A DNA stretch of 33,423 nucleotides from assembly GCA_016209795.1 (NCBI GenBank), contig JACQVI010000153.1:1-33423 (forward strand), read 5' to 3'. The stretch comes from Ignavibacteriota bacterium (GTDB taxonomy: Bacteria > Bacteroidota > Ignavibacteria > UBA10030 > SZUA-254). A program made the translations under genes and the position numbers. Below, piece by piece: positions 14,948 through 21,829 of this stretch (positions are counted from its first letter, which is position 1; each line of letters begins with the position of its first letter). The notes beneath the pieces are model-generated. The model searched no databases. It was not told the origin of the DNA and saw only the letters and a list, made by a program, of their open reading frames with translations.

Positions 14948-16823
14948 GGTGAACTCCTTTGATATTAACACTTTCCGTTTCTTGCGCTAAAGATTTAAAC
15001 TCCCTCATCGCTTCCTTTTCTCGCTCGCCGAGGCGGTAATTAAATCCAGCGAGATATTCTTCCACTTCATTACGATTCAAACCAATTTCCTTTCCACGAA
15101 GTTCTCCAATCTCAGCATATCGCGGCTCAGATTGTGAGAGGGAATGTCCGATGATTTCACTCAATTCTTTTTTTGTTTCTTCAGGCAGCGATTTCTTGAC
15201 TGCCCACACTGCAAAGACGAACGGCAGTTTCTGCCATTCGTACCACTCCCTTGCAAGATCGAACACAAGCTCGAATCCCGCAAGCCCGAATTTATTTCTG
15301 CGAAGCGCTTCATCTCCGATGAGAAGAACTGCATCGTACGCAGAATAATCGTTGACGCCGGCATGGAGCCGCTCGAATCTTGCTCTCACCCCGTATCTTT
15401 TTCCTAAAAGCACTTGCAACAAACGCACAGAGGTTGCCGTTTCATCCGTCACACCGATAAGTTTTCCGTCAAGGTCTCCCCAGCCGTGATTTGAGAACAA
15501 CATCACACTCTTCACCTGATCGCGTGTGGCAATACACCAAGGGAGCAGTGCCAGATGACTTTCTTGCTGAAAATAATCCATCAAGGAAAACAAGCCTGCA
15601 TCGATCTGCCCCTTTTCTGACAAGAGTCCCATTCTCCGCGGATTGATCGGGAGAATCTTGAATTGCTGTTTTTCAAAATGATGATAGAACGGAACGGAGT
15701 TGAGATACGGAATTTTTCCAATCACGTGGTCGGTGTAGACGTTAATCGGATTGTAGTAAACGTCCCGCTCGACAGGAATTTTTCCAGCATCGTTGATGAT
15801 TTTAATAATCTGATTCTTCGCAAGCTGCATCGGCGTGATGGCTCCTGCATCGTGTGCGATATGCTCTTCGCCGACCGTGCCGTCCATATCGTCTGCGCCG
15901 AAGTTGAGCGCAACGCTTGCGACTTCTTCCGTCAGCATCACCCAGTACGCTTTGATGTGCGGGAAATTATCGAGCATGAGTCGAGAGATGGCAATCGTTT
16001 TCAAATCGTCAATTGCTGATGTGAAGTGCGAATGGGCTTTGATTCCCGTATCTCCCGGTTGGAACGCAAGCGGGATGAATGAAAGAAATCCGCCCGTTTC
16101 ATCCTGCAGCTCTCGCAGCTTCATGAAATGAACAATGCGCTCTTCAATCGTCTCGATGTGTCCATACAATAGAGTAGCGTTCGTGGGAATGCCCATCCTG
16201 TGCGCAATGCGGTGAATTTCCAGCCAGCGCTTGGCGCCGATTTTCTGATTGAAGAGCAGGCGCCGCACACGCTCGGAAAACACTTCAGCACCGCCGCCGG
16301 GCATCGTGCGTAAGCCGACTTCTTTGAGTTGGCGCAATACTTCTTCAATGGACATTCTGAATTTCTTAGCAAAGAAGTCGATCTCAACGGCGGTGAACGC
16401 TTTGATGTCGATCTCCGGAAATTTTTCTTTGATGCCGCTGAGCATTTCAAGATAATGTTCCCATCCCCAGTGTGCGGGCATGCCGCCAGTGATATGAACC
16501 TCGTGCAAGTCGGGCGTAAGTTTCGACCAGATGTCTTCGTTCGTCATCTCGTAGGCATCGGGGCGACCGGGTTTCGTGGCGAAGTCACAGAACTTGCAGG
16601 AGAGGACGCAGATGTTGGTTGGCTCGATTTTGCGGTTGAGGACGAAGTAGACCGCATCGCCGCTCTTCTGCTGCTGGACGAAGTGCGCCATCTTGCCGAG
16701 TGAGATGATGTCGTTCGTGTTGTAGAGCGCCACGCCGTCTTCGAGCGAGAGACGATTACCGTTCTGGATTTTTTGCCAGATGGGGATAAAGAATTTGTCT
16801 CTAAATTGAATGCTCACATTCAT
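14940..16823 (-). CDS. mqnE-mqnA: Bifunctional aminofutalosine synthase - chorismate dehydratase (MqnE-MqnA fusion)
   Basis: This 627-aa protein joins two menaquinone enzymes. Residues 1 to about 358 are MqnE, a radical SAM enzyme making aminofutalosine. It has CVLSCKFC (Cys72, Cys76, Cys79), HITGGMPAHWGWEHYLEM, TMPGGGAEVFSERVRRLL, LLYGHIET and ALNFGADDMDGTVGEEHI. From about residue 366 to 615 it is MqnA, chorismate dehydratase, with VIGKIPYLNSVPFYHHF, QIDAGLFSLMDYF, GVTDETATSVRLLQVLL, HAGVNDYSAYDAVLLIGD and FDLAREWYEWQKLPFVFAVW. The joint is very short, with no obvious linker. MqnA makes 3-enolpyruvyl-benzoate, the direct substrate of MqnE, so the fusion links steps one and two. I see no internal stop or frameshift. 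The gene follows the broken endonuclease by about 18 bases. Confidence 0.93.
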   Translation of the reverse strand: MNVSIQFRDKFFIPIWQKIQNGNRLSLEDGVALYNTNDIISLGKMAHFVQQQKSGDAVYFVLNRKIEPTNICVLSCKFCDFATKPGRPDAYEMTNEDIWSKLTPDLHEVHITGGMPAHWGWEHYLEMLSGIKEKFPEIDIKAFTAVEIDFFAKKFRMSIEEVLRQLKEVGLRTMPGGGAEVFSERVRRLLFNQKIGAKRWLEIHRIAHRMGIPTNATLLYGHIETIEERIVHFMKLRELQDETGGFLSFIPLAFQPGDTGIKAHSHFTSAIDDLKTIAISRLMLDNFPHIKAYWVMLTEEVASVALNFGADDMDGTVGEEHIAHDAGAITPMQLAKNQIIKIINDAGKIPVERDVYYNPINVYTDHVIGKIPYLNSVPFYHHFEKQQFKILPINPRRMGLLSEKGQIDAGLFSLMDYFQQESHLALLPWCIATRDQVKSVMLFSNHGWGDLDGKLIGVTDETATSVRLLQVLLGKRYGVRARFERLHAGVNDYSAYDAVLLIGDEALRRNKFGLAGFELVFDLAREWYEWQKLPFVFAVWAVKKSLPEETKKELSEIIGHSLSQSEPRYAEIGELRGKEIGLNRNEVEEYLAGFNYRLGEREKEAMREFKSLAQETESVNIKGVHHG

Positions 16824-16841
16824 ATAGTTTTGGAATGCTGA

Positions 16842-17428
16842 TTAGAAATCACTTGGTTCAAACTCGATCTCTATTCCATCATCGGTTTTGGAATAGTAAA
16901 CTATCACCCCGACTAGTTGTTCTCGTTGAATAACCTGCTCCTTCCAGGATTTTGGTTTGATCGAAACCTCAGTATTTCCGATGGCTCCATCAATTCCTCT
17001 GGACTCTTCTTCTGCAGTTGCTAATCGATATTGAAGCTTAACTACTTGTGACACCTTCTTTAGTATTGCTTCTTGAAAACGTAATCCAATAAAAGTTTTT
17101 ACTAAGACTAAGTCTTTTACCCATCGTTCAATCATACCATCTGTGATCTGATCGATTACTCGATGAAATTCATTGAGTTTTTTCCGTATTAAACAACGGC
17201 GTCACTGACCGTATTAGGATATCTTTCTTGATACCATTTAGCCCAATCGTCTAATGTGCGTCCATCAAAATCTTGTATAAGGTCGCTCATCTGACCTACA
17301 ACTCGTGGTCTTGTTCCACCTGCAAAACGGTTTGCCAAATTGAGAATCGGAGAAACGTACGTTGGCAAAACTGGAGAAGGAGCATTTAATGCCTCTCGAA
17401 CCTCAGACAGGGTTAGGACGATCTTCAT
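16842..17428 (-). pseudogene. MjaI-like type II restriction endonuclease broken by a frameshift
   Basis: Two adjacent fragments make one protein. The first (17428-17189, 79 aa) contains LPTYVSPILNLANRFAGGTRPRVVGQMSDLI. The second, readable in another frame down to 16842, contains MIERWVKDLVLVKTFIGLRFQEAILKK and RLATAEEESRGIDGAIG. Together they match, from memory, the MjaI family (PF09568), which cuts CTAG. The first fragment ends at TAA (17189-17191) after GCC GTT GTT. Restoring one T in the T-run there would give AVVLIRKKLNEFHRVIDQITDG and join both halves into about 195 aa, the expected size. A one-base deletion or a sequencing error explains the break. It lies 19 bases after the methyltransferase gene. 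Confidence 0.75.
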
Positions 17429-17447
17429 TTACAACCGAGGTTTGTGC

Positions 17448-18785
17448 TTAATTAGTAGAGAATCCTTTGTATTGTACTTGTCTCTTGTTAATATTCACTG
17501 ATTCGAGAATTGATTCGAATCTCCTTTTGTATTTATAATCGTAGTCTGTGTCGATATTTACCAGACCTCTCTTAATCAAGTGTGCATTAATGAAAGTTTT
17601 GTTCCTCAAGTAAACGTATGCAAGCAAGTTGCCATTTTCGTCGTACTTATTTTTGTCGTACTTCAGAAAGACCTGTTCGCTCTTTATCTTCGTTGTGAGG
17701 AATTCAATTGCTTTTTCTCTTTGCCTTGGATCTTCTTTCACCCCAAGCAGCCTAACCATTAAACCATTGTTGAGTCTAATCAACTCGGGGCTTAAAATTT
17801 CCTTAACGCTGTATAATTCGATTCTTCCTCCCGAATCACCCTGCTCAATCTTTGATCCAAACTTCAACTTGCGTGGGTCAATTCTCTTGTCAAGTTTGTG
17901 GGAGTCAACAAACTTGTATGGCAGTGAATCTATCTCTCTATTGAAATCTCGGTCACCGAGCTTTTGTATAATAAATTCATATGTAGCATCCCCGAAAATA
18001 TCATGATCTGATATCTTGAGCCTGTTCTTAATGGTAGTAATAAATTTGGCATTTATTTCATAACCAACCGAATTCCTGTCCAGATTCTTTGCTGCTAAGG
18101 AGGTTGTTCCACTACCAAGAAATGGATCAAGCACAGAATCTCCAATGAAGGAGAACATTCTAATCAGACGCCGTGGAAGTTCCTCGGGGAACATTGCAAG
18201 ATGTTTGTCCTGTTTTTCACCAGCAAAATTCCAGTGTCCAGTAAAGTATGTATTCCATTCTTCCGCTGTAAGCTTCGAAAGTTCCTTGATTTCTCTACTA
18301 ACTCTTGGTGGATCACCAAGTTTCTTGAATATTAAGATAAACTCATAGTCAATCTTTAGGATGCCATTTCGTGGATACGGGAATGAGCCCATGACTGTTG
18401 CCCCGCCTGTAGTATTTGTAGTAGTTACTTTTTGCCATATAATGGCACCCATGTAATCCATTCCCAGAGCTTCACAGAATTTGATTATCTCTGTCCTGAT
18501 GGGTATTACTTTATAGCGACCATAATAGACTGAACGAGCGAATTGATCTCCGATATTAACGCAGAGTCGACAACCCTTGTGTAAAACTCTATGACACTCT
18601 TTCCACACAAGATTAAGATTGTTAATGTAACTTTCGTAGGATTCATGGAAACCTATTTGGTTTTCCTCTCCGTAATCCTTCAGTTGCCAATATGGTGGAG
18701 AAGTAATAATAAGATGTACCGATTCATCAACAAGTTCAGGCATTTGTCTTGAATCGCCAAGTATTATCTTGTGGTGAGTAGCCAT
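17448..18785 (-). CDS. Site-specific DNA methyltransferase with C-terminal SNase-like domain
   Basis: Residues 1 to about 260 are a beta-class amino-methyltransferase: catalytic motif IV TSPPYW at 28-33 comes first and the AdoMet motif DPFLGSGTT at 220-228 comes last. SPPY is typical of N4-cytosine enzymes, including the MjaI-type partner expected for the neighbouring endonuclease; the inferred target is CTAG. From about 320 to 440 there is a staphylococcal-nuclease-like region: VRLLGVKEDPRQREKAIEFL, VFLKYDKNKYDENGNLLAYVYL, INAHLIKRGLVNID. Only Arg345 of the SNase catalytic set appears kept. The position of the second arginine is Asn386 and the DTPE-type acidic residues are replaced by KEDP, so this domain is probably non-catalytic. 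The 445-aa length is well above that of a simple methyltransferase of this class. Confidence 0.85.
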   Translation of the reverse strand: MATHHKIILGDSRQMPELVDESVHLIITSPPYWQLKDYGEENQIGFHESYESYINNLNLVWKECHRVLHKGCRLCVNIGDQFARSVYYGRYKVIPIRTEIIKFCEALGMDYMGAIIWQKVTTTNTTGGATVMGSFPYPRNGILKIDYEFILIFKKLGDPPRVSREIKELSKLTAEEWNTYFTGHWNFAGEKQDKHLAMFPEELPRRLIRMFSFIGDSVLDPFLGSGTTSLAAKNLDRNSVGYEINAKFITTIKNRLKISDHDIFGDATYEFIIQKLGDRDFNREIDSLPYKFVDSHKLDKRIDPRKLKFGSKIEQGDSGGRIELYSVKEILSPELIRLNNGLMVRLLGVKEDPRQREKAIEFLTTKIKSEQVFLKYDKNKYDENGNLLAYVYLRNKTFINAHLIKRGLVNIDTDYDYKYKRRFESILESVNINKRQVQYKGFSTN

Positions 18786-18854
18786 TGCTTTAAGCTAATT
18801 TACAAAAACTAATAATTTCATGTTGCCAAAAATCTTATGTATACTCATCTTCAC

Positions 18855-18930
18855 TTCTTTGCTCGTCGTTTTGCGTTCTTGGCGGCTTGGCGAGAAACAT
18901 TTTCATGCAAAGACGCTAAGGTGCAAAGAA
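18855..18930. repeat. Imperfect inverted intergenic repeat (TTCTTTGC ... GCAAAGAA type)
   Basis: The 149-base gap between the methyltransferase and ubiD holds a large imperfect inverted repeat. The left arm begins TTCTTTGC and contains GCGTTCTTGGC (18855-18883); the right arm is GCAAAGACGCTAAGGTGCAA followed by AGAA (18907-18930). This wording, CTTTGCG...CTTGGCG and GCAAAGACGC, resembles a family of interspersed repeats I have seen in intergenic regions of many environmental bacterial genomes. Its function is unknown. Confidence 0.5.
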
Positions 18931-18934
18931 ATTA

Positions 18935-20746
18935 TCACTTCCAAATCTTTCCCCACTTCTCATCCACACGTTTCACAATCTCATCGGTCATCACGAGCGG
19001 CTCGGGGTACCCAGGTTTCCATGTGGAATCAATGCCGAGCAGGCCTTTGTACACGGGCGAGATGCCCACGAGCTTCTGTTCTGGAAACATCACGTCACGT
19101 TCGCAATCGAAGCGAGTAAAGACTCCCCAAATATAACTCTCTTTGTCGTGAATATCCACATCAGAGGAGACAAGAGCGAGGAGTTTGAGTTTACTTAGTT
19201 CTGGAAGAGAAACGAGCTTTTGGAGAAGTTCTCTACTGCTTACAGGTTCGAGGTTTGGGGTTACAGGTGATAGGTGTTGGGTGATAGGTGTATCAACTTT
19301 GACTAACAAGAGCGTATTTTCAACAAGATTCACATCGAGAATTCGTCTATCGAACGATTTTAGATTTTTGATTTTTGATTTTTGATTTTCATCTGTAACC
19401 TCTAACCCGTGACCTCTAACCTTCTTTGTTGCGTCTATTATCATCTTGCTTCCCAAATTCATTTTATAGCTCGTGAAGTCGAGCGTATCGAGCGGGACTT
19501 TGGGAATCATGATGAAATCATAATGCGGGTCGAAGTTGTTATGAATTTCTCGAAGCACGGCGTGCCAGTCACGCACGTTCACTCCAGCAGAAACGGTGAC
19601 CATACATTTCGTGAGCGAAAGCTGGTCGGTTCCCATCAAGCCGAGCGCCGCTTTCATAGCTTCTTTTTGATAACGCTGCTCGATGGCAACGACAAGCAAG
19701 TTGTGAAATCCCGCTTCGTAATATGCCCAGAGACTTTCAACTTCTTTATGAATCAGCTTCACAAGCGGACCGAGCATCTGCTGTGTCGCATCGCCCAAGA
19801 ATTTATCTTCCATCGGCGGCTTACCGACAACGATTGCAGGATAAATCGGATTCTTTCGGTGCGTGATTGCCTTGATGTGGAAGACCGGAAACTCTGCGGC
19901 GGCGGAATAATGTCCAAAATGGTCGCCGAACGGTCCCTCCATTCTTCGTTCTTTTGGAGGAACAATTCCTTCGAGAATAAATTCAGCGGAAGCTGGAACG
20001 GGAATCGAAATTGTTTTTCCCTTTGTAAACTCAACTCGTTTGTTCTGAAGAAATCCAGCGAACATCGCTTCGTCGATTCCCTCGGGAAGTGCGGCGACAG
20101 TTGCGATGAGCAGTGCGGGATCGGTTCCAAGTGCAACGGCGAGTTCGAACTCTTTTCCTAGCTTCTCCGCTTGATAATAATGAAACCCTCCGCCCTTCTG
20201 AATTTGCCAGTGCATTCCTGTCGTCGATTTATCGAACACATGCATGCGATAGATACCGATATTGCGTTTTCCATCTCCTGGATCGTATGTGATGACTTGT
20301 CCGTACGTGATGAAGCGTCCGCCATCATGGGGCCAGCAGACTTGGATTGGAAGTGCATCAAGATTCGGCTGAACAACGACCTCTTGTGAAAGTCCCGAAG
20401 AAACTAATTTTGGTCGAGCGTTGAGAAATCGTTTAACTGTCAGTTTGTTATCGAGAAGTGTTTTGAGCGTCGGCGGAAATGCTCGTTCAAGAAATCGAAT
20501 GAGTTCTTCACCGATCTGGACGGGATGTCTGCCAAGTGCAAGCTCGATGCGTCGTGCACTTGAGAAATGATTGACAATGATAGGAACGTTCGAACCTTTC
20601 GGACGCTCTATTAATAGAGCGGGTTTGCCTTCCTTCAGTGCACGAGTGGAAACTTCAGTGAGTTCTAATACAGGGTCAATTTCAACCTGCGTGCGGTGAA
20701 GTTCGCCGCTGCGTTCGAACGATTGAAGAAATTCACGAAGAGCCAT
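18935..20746 (-). CDS. ubiD: UbiD family decarboxylase, late menaquinone synthesis (MqnL-like)
   Basis: This 603-aa prenylated-FMN-dependent decarboxylase is expected to remove the carboxyl group of the prenylated 1,4-dihydroxy-6-naphthoate in the futalosine route. Signature blocks are RNIGIYRMH (161-169), ASAEFILEG (252-260) and EGPFGDHFG (270-278). Residues about 443-465 and 486-503 are encoded by low-complexity tracts: a seven-base tandem repeat reading GATTTTT on the plus strand (19363-19389), TAACCTCTAACC-like copies (19395-19421), and TTACAGGT/GATAGGTG-like copies (19240-19290). These expand surface loops without breaking the frame. It is longer than the classical E. coli UbiD, but UbiD-like proteins of about 600 aa occur in menaquinone producers. 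It lies three bases after the nucleotidyltransferase. Confidence 0.93.
   Translation of the reverse strand: MALREFLQSFERSGELHRTQVEIDPVLELTEVSTRALKEGKPALLIERPKGSNVPIIVNHFSSARRIELALGRHPVQIGEELIRFLERAFPPTLKTLLDNKLTVKRFLNARPKLVSSGLSQEVVVQPNLDALPIQVCWPHDGGRFITYGQVITYDPGDGKRNIGIYRMHVFDKSTTGMHWQIQKGGGFHYYQAEKLGKEFELAVALGTDPALLIATVAALPEGIDEAMFAGFLQNKRVEFTKGKTISIPVPASAEFILEGIVPPKERRMEGPFGDHFGHYSAAAEFPVFHIKAITHRKNPIYPAIVVGKPPMEDKFLGDATQQMLGPLVKLIHKEVESLWAYYEAGFHNLLVVAIEQRYQKEAMKAALGLMGTDQLSLTKCMVTVSAGVNVRDWHAVLREIHNNFDPHYDFIMIPKVPLDTLDFTSYKMNLGSKMIIDATKKVRGHGLEVTDENQKSKIKNLKSFDRRILDVNLVENTLLLVKVDTPITQHLSPVTPNLEPVSSRELLQKLVSLPELSKLKLLALVSSDVDIHDKESYIWGVFTRFDCERDVMFPEQKLVGISPVYKGLLGIDSTWKPGYPEPLVMTDEIVKRVDEKWGKIWK
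19240..19290. repeat. Low-complexity repeat tract inside ubiD (GATAGGTG / TTACAGGT type)
   Basis: On the plus strand this tract contains TTACAGGTTCGAGG, GGGTTACAGGTGATAGG and a repeated GATAGGTGT. It encodes residues about 486-503 of UbiD (DTPITQHLSPVTPNLEPV) in frame. Its wording looks like an interspersed intergenic repeat rather than coding sequence under constraint. Confidence 0.55.
19363..19421. repeat. Heptanucleotide tandem repeat and adjacent degenerate repeat inside ubiD
   Basis: Nearly four copies of GATTTTT run from 19363 to 19389, followed by two copies of a (G)TAACCTCTAACC/GTGACCTCTAACC unit up to 19421. They encode a charged loop of UbiD, roughly residues 443-463 (RGHGLEVT, then ENQKSKIKNLKS). 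Seven-base units change the reading frame by one base per copy, so copy-number change would switch the gene off. Confidence 0.65.
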
Positions 20747-20749
20747 ACA

Positions 20750-21274
20750 TCAGGAATGGATGCGGCTCTGGAGATCTAGCGGGAGTAACGCTTTCAATTC
20801 AGGATGCGATTCGACAAGCCGAAGAATGTCAGCAAGATCTTTCTGGCGTTTACTTTCTCTCCGCTCCGGATCAGAATACGCCCAGAGCTTACCTCTGAGA
20901 ACATCTTCCAAAGAAGCTACTGAAAGCTCATATCCCAGAACTTTTTTTGTGACTGTACGACGAATAAATTCCTGGTAACGACTGTCAGTTTGAATCTGAA
21001 TTCGGAGGTCGGAAAACTCAACTGAAATATTAATGCTGTGCTTTTCTTCCTTTATGGAATAGTCTTTAGAAAAAGAGGAGAGTAGTTTTTCTCTATCACT
21101 TGTTGCGATAATAATATCCAAGTCAAGACTGACCACAGGTTCAGCGTAAGCATTAACAGCCAAACCACCAATTACACAGTAGTGAATCTTGTTTTGGTTG
21201 AGGAGCGCAAGAAATTCTCCCAAGAAATCCCTGCTACTGTGAGTTACCTTGTTTGTAAATTCCTTTTCAGTCAT
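20750..21274 (-). CDS. Nucleotidyltransferase-fold protein (AbiEii/MNT-like)
   Basis: This 174-aa protein has the minimal nucleotidyltransferase signature: IGGLAVNAYAEP (Gly36-Gly37) followed by SLDLDIII with Asp51 and Asp53. Further on is LEDVLRGKLWAYSDPERRESKRQKDLADILRLVE, the K...RxxxKxxxD pattern of AbiEii/DUF6036-like nucleotidyltransferases, many of which are toxins or antitoxins in bacterial defence pairs. No partner (AbiEi, HEPN) is adjacent. It sits exactly between ubiX and ubiD with three bases on either side, so it is cotranscribed with menaquinone genes. Alternatively it is a domesticated housekeeping enzyme; its substrate is unknown. Confidence 0.75.
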   Translation of the reverse strand: MTEKEFTNKVTHSSRDFLGEFLALLNQNKIHYCVIGGLAVNAYAEPVVSLDLDIIIATSDREKLLSSFSKDYSIKEEKHSINISVEFSDLRIQIQTDSRYQEFIRRTVTKKVLGYELSVASLEDVLRGKLWAYSDPERRESKRQKDLADILRLVESHPELKALLPLDLQSRIHS

Positions 21275-21277
21275 TCA

Positions 21278-21829
21278 TTACTCCAATTCCTCCGCTCTCC
21301 AACCCTTCGATTCTCTCAGTCCTAACACACCAAGAAGCTTATCTGTAAATGCACTCACATATTCTTCAACAGTTTTTGGGACAAAATACAGCGGTGGACT
21401 AACGGGCATAATGATGGCACCAGCTTGAGAGAGCCTTGCTGCTTGTTCAAGAGCGATTGCCGAGATCGGTGTTTCACGCACACAGATGACAAGTTTGAAT
21501 CTCTCCTTCAATGCAACCTGCGCCGTACGCGTGATAAGCGTATCGCCAATGCCTGAGGCAATTTTCCCAAGCGTTGAGGTTGAGCAAGGAATGATCACGT
21601 ACGCATCAAATTTATTGGAGCCAGAAGCAAGCGGTGCAGTGAGATCGTCATTTTGAAATTGTCGCTTGACGTAGGGCTGCAAATCCTTTTCTGACATGTT
21701 CATTTCGTCTTTCAGCAAAGCTTTACCCCACTTACTTACGATGAGAAATTTATCGCTTGGACATTTTTTCAAGAAATCAACGGCATGGACCACTCCCGAT
21801 GAGCCGGTAATGCCGACGACAATTTTCAT
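21278..21829 (-). CDS. ubiX: UbiX family flavin prenyltransferase (MqnM-like)
   Basis: UbiX makes prenylated FMN, the cofactor of the neighbouring UbiD. The 183-aa product starts with the flavin-binding IVVGITGSSGVVHAVDFL. It contains VIIPCSTSTLGKIASGIGDTLITRTAQVALKER and the RETPIS block, and ends with SPPLYFVPKTVEEYVSAFTDKLLGVLGL, all family hallmarks. Its ATG overlaps the ubiA stop by four bases (ATGA, 21826-21829), indicating translational coupling. The nucleotidyltransferase follows three bases after its stop. Confidence 0.95.
   Translation of the reverse strand: MKIVVGITGSSGVVHAVDFLKKCPSDKFLIVSKWGKALLKDEMNMSEKDLQPYVKRQFQNDDLTAPLASGSNKFDAYVIIPCSTSTLGKIASGIGDTLITRTAQVALKERFKLVICVRETPISAIALEQAARLSQAGAIIMPVSPPLYFVPKTVEEYVSAFTDKLLGVLGLRESKGWRAEELE

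Noticed and set aside
17180-17200. Programmed -1 ribosomal frameshifting in the restriction endonuclease
   Set aside because: No slippery heptamer of the X-XXY-YYZ type is in frame before the stop, and no strong downstream stem was seen. A simple one-base deletion is the better explanation.
19240-19421. CRISPR array
   Set aside because: The repeats are seven to fifteen bases, degenerate and without unique spacers, and they lie inside a coding frame.
19409-20161. A 250-residue open frame on the plus strand opposite ubiD
   Set aside because: UbiD motifs on the minus strand are unambiguous; the antisense product has no domain pattern and no plausible start signals.
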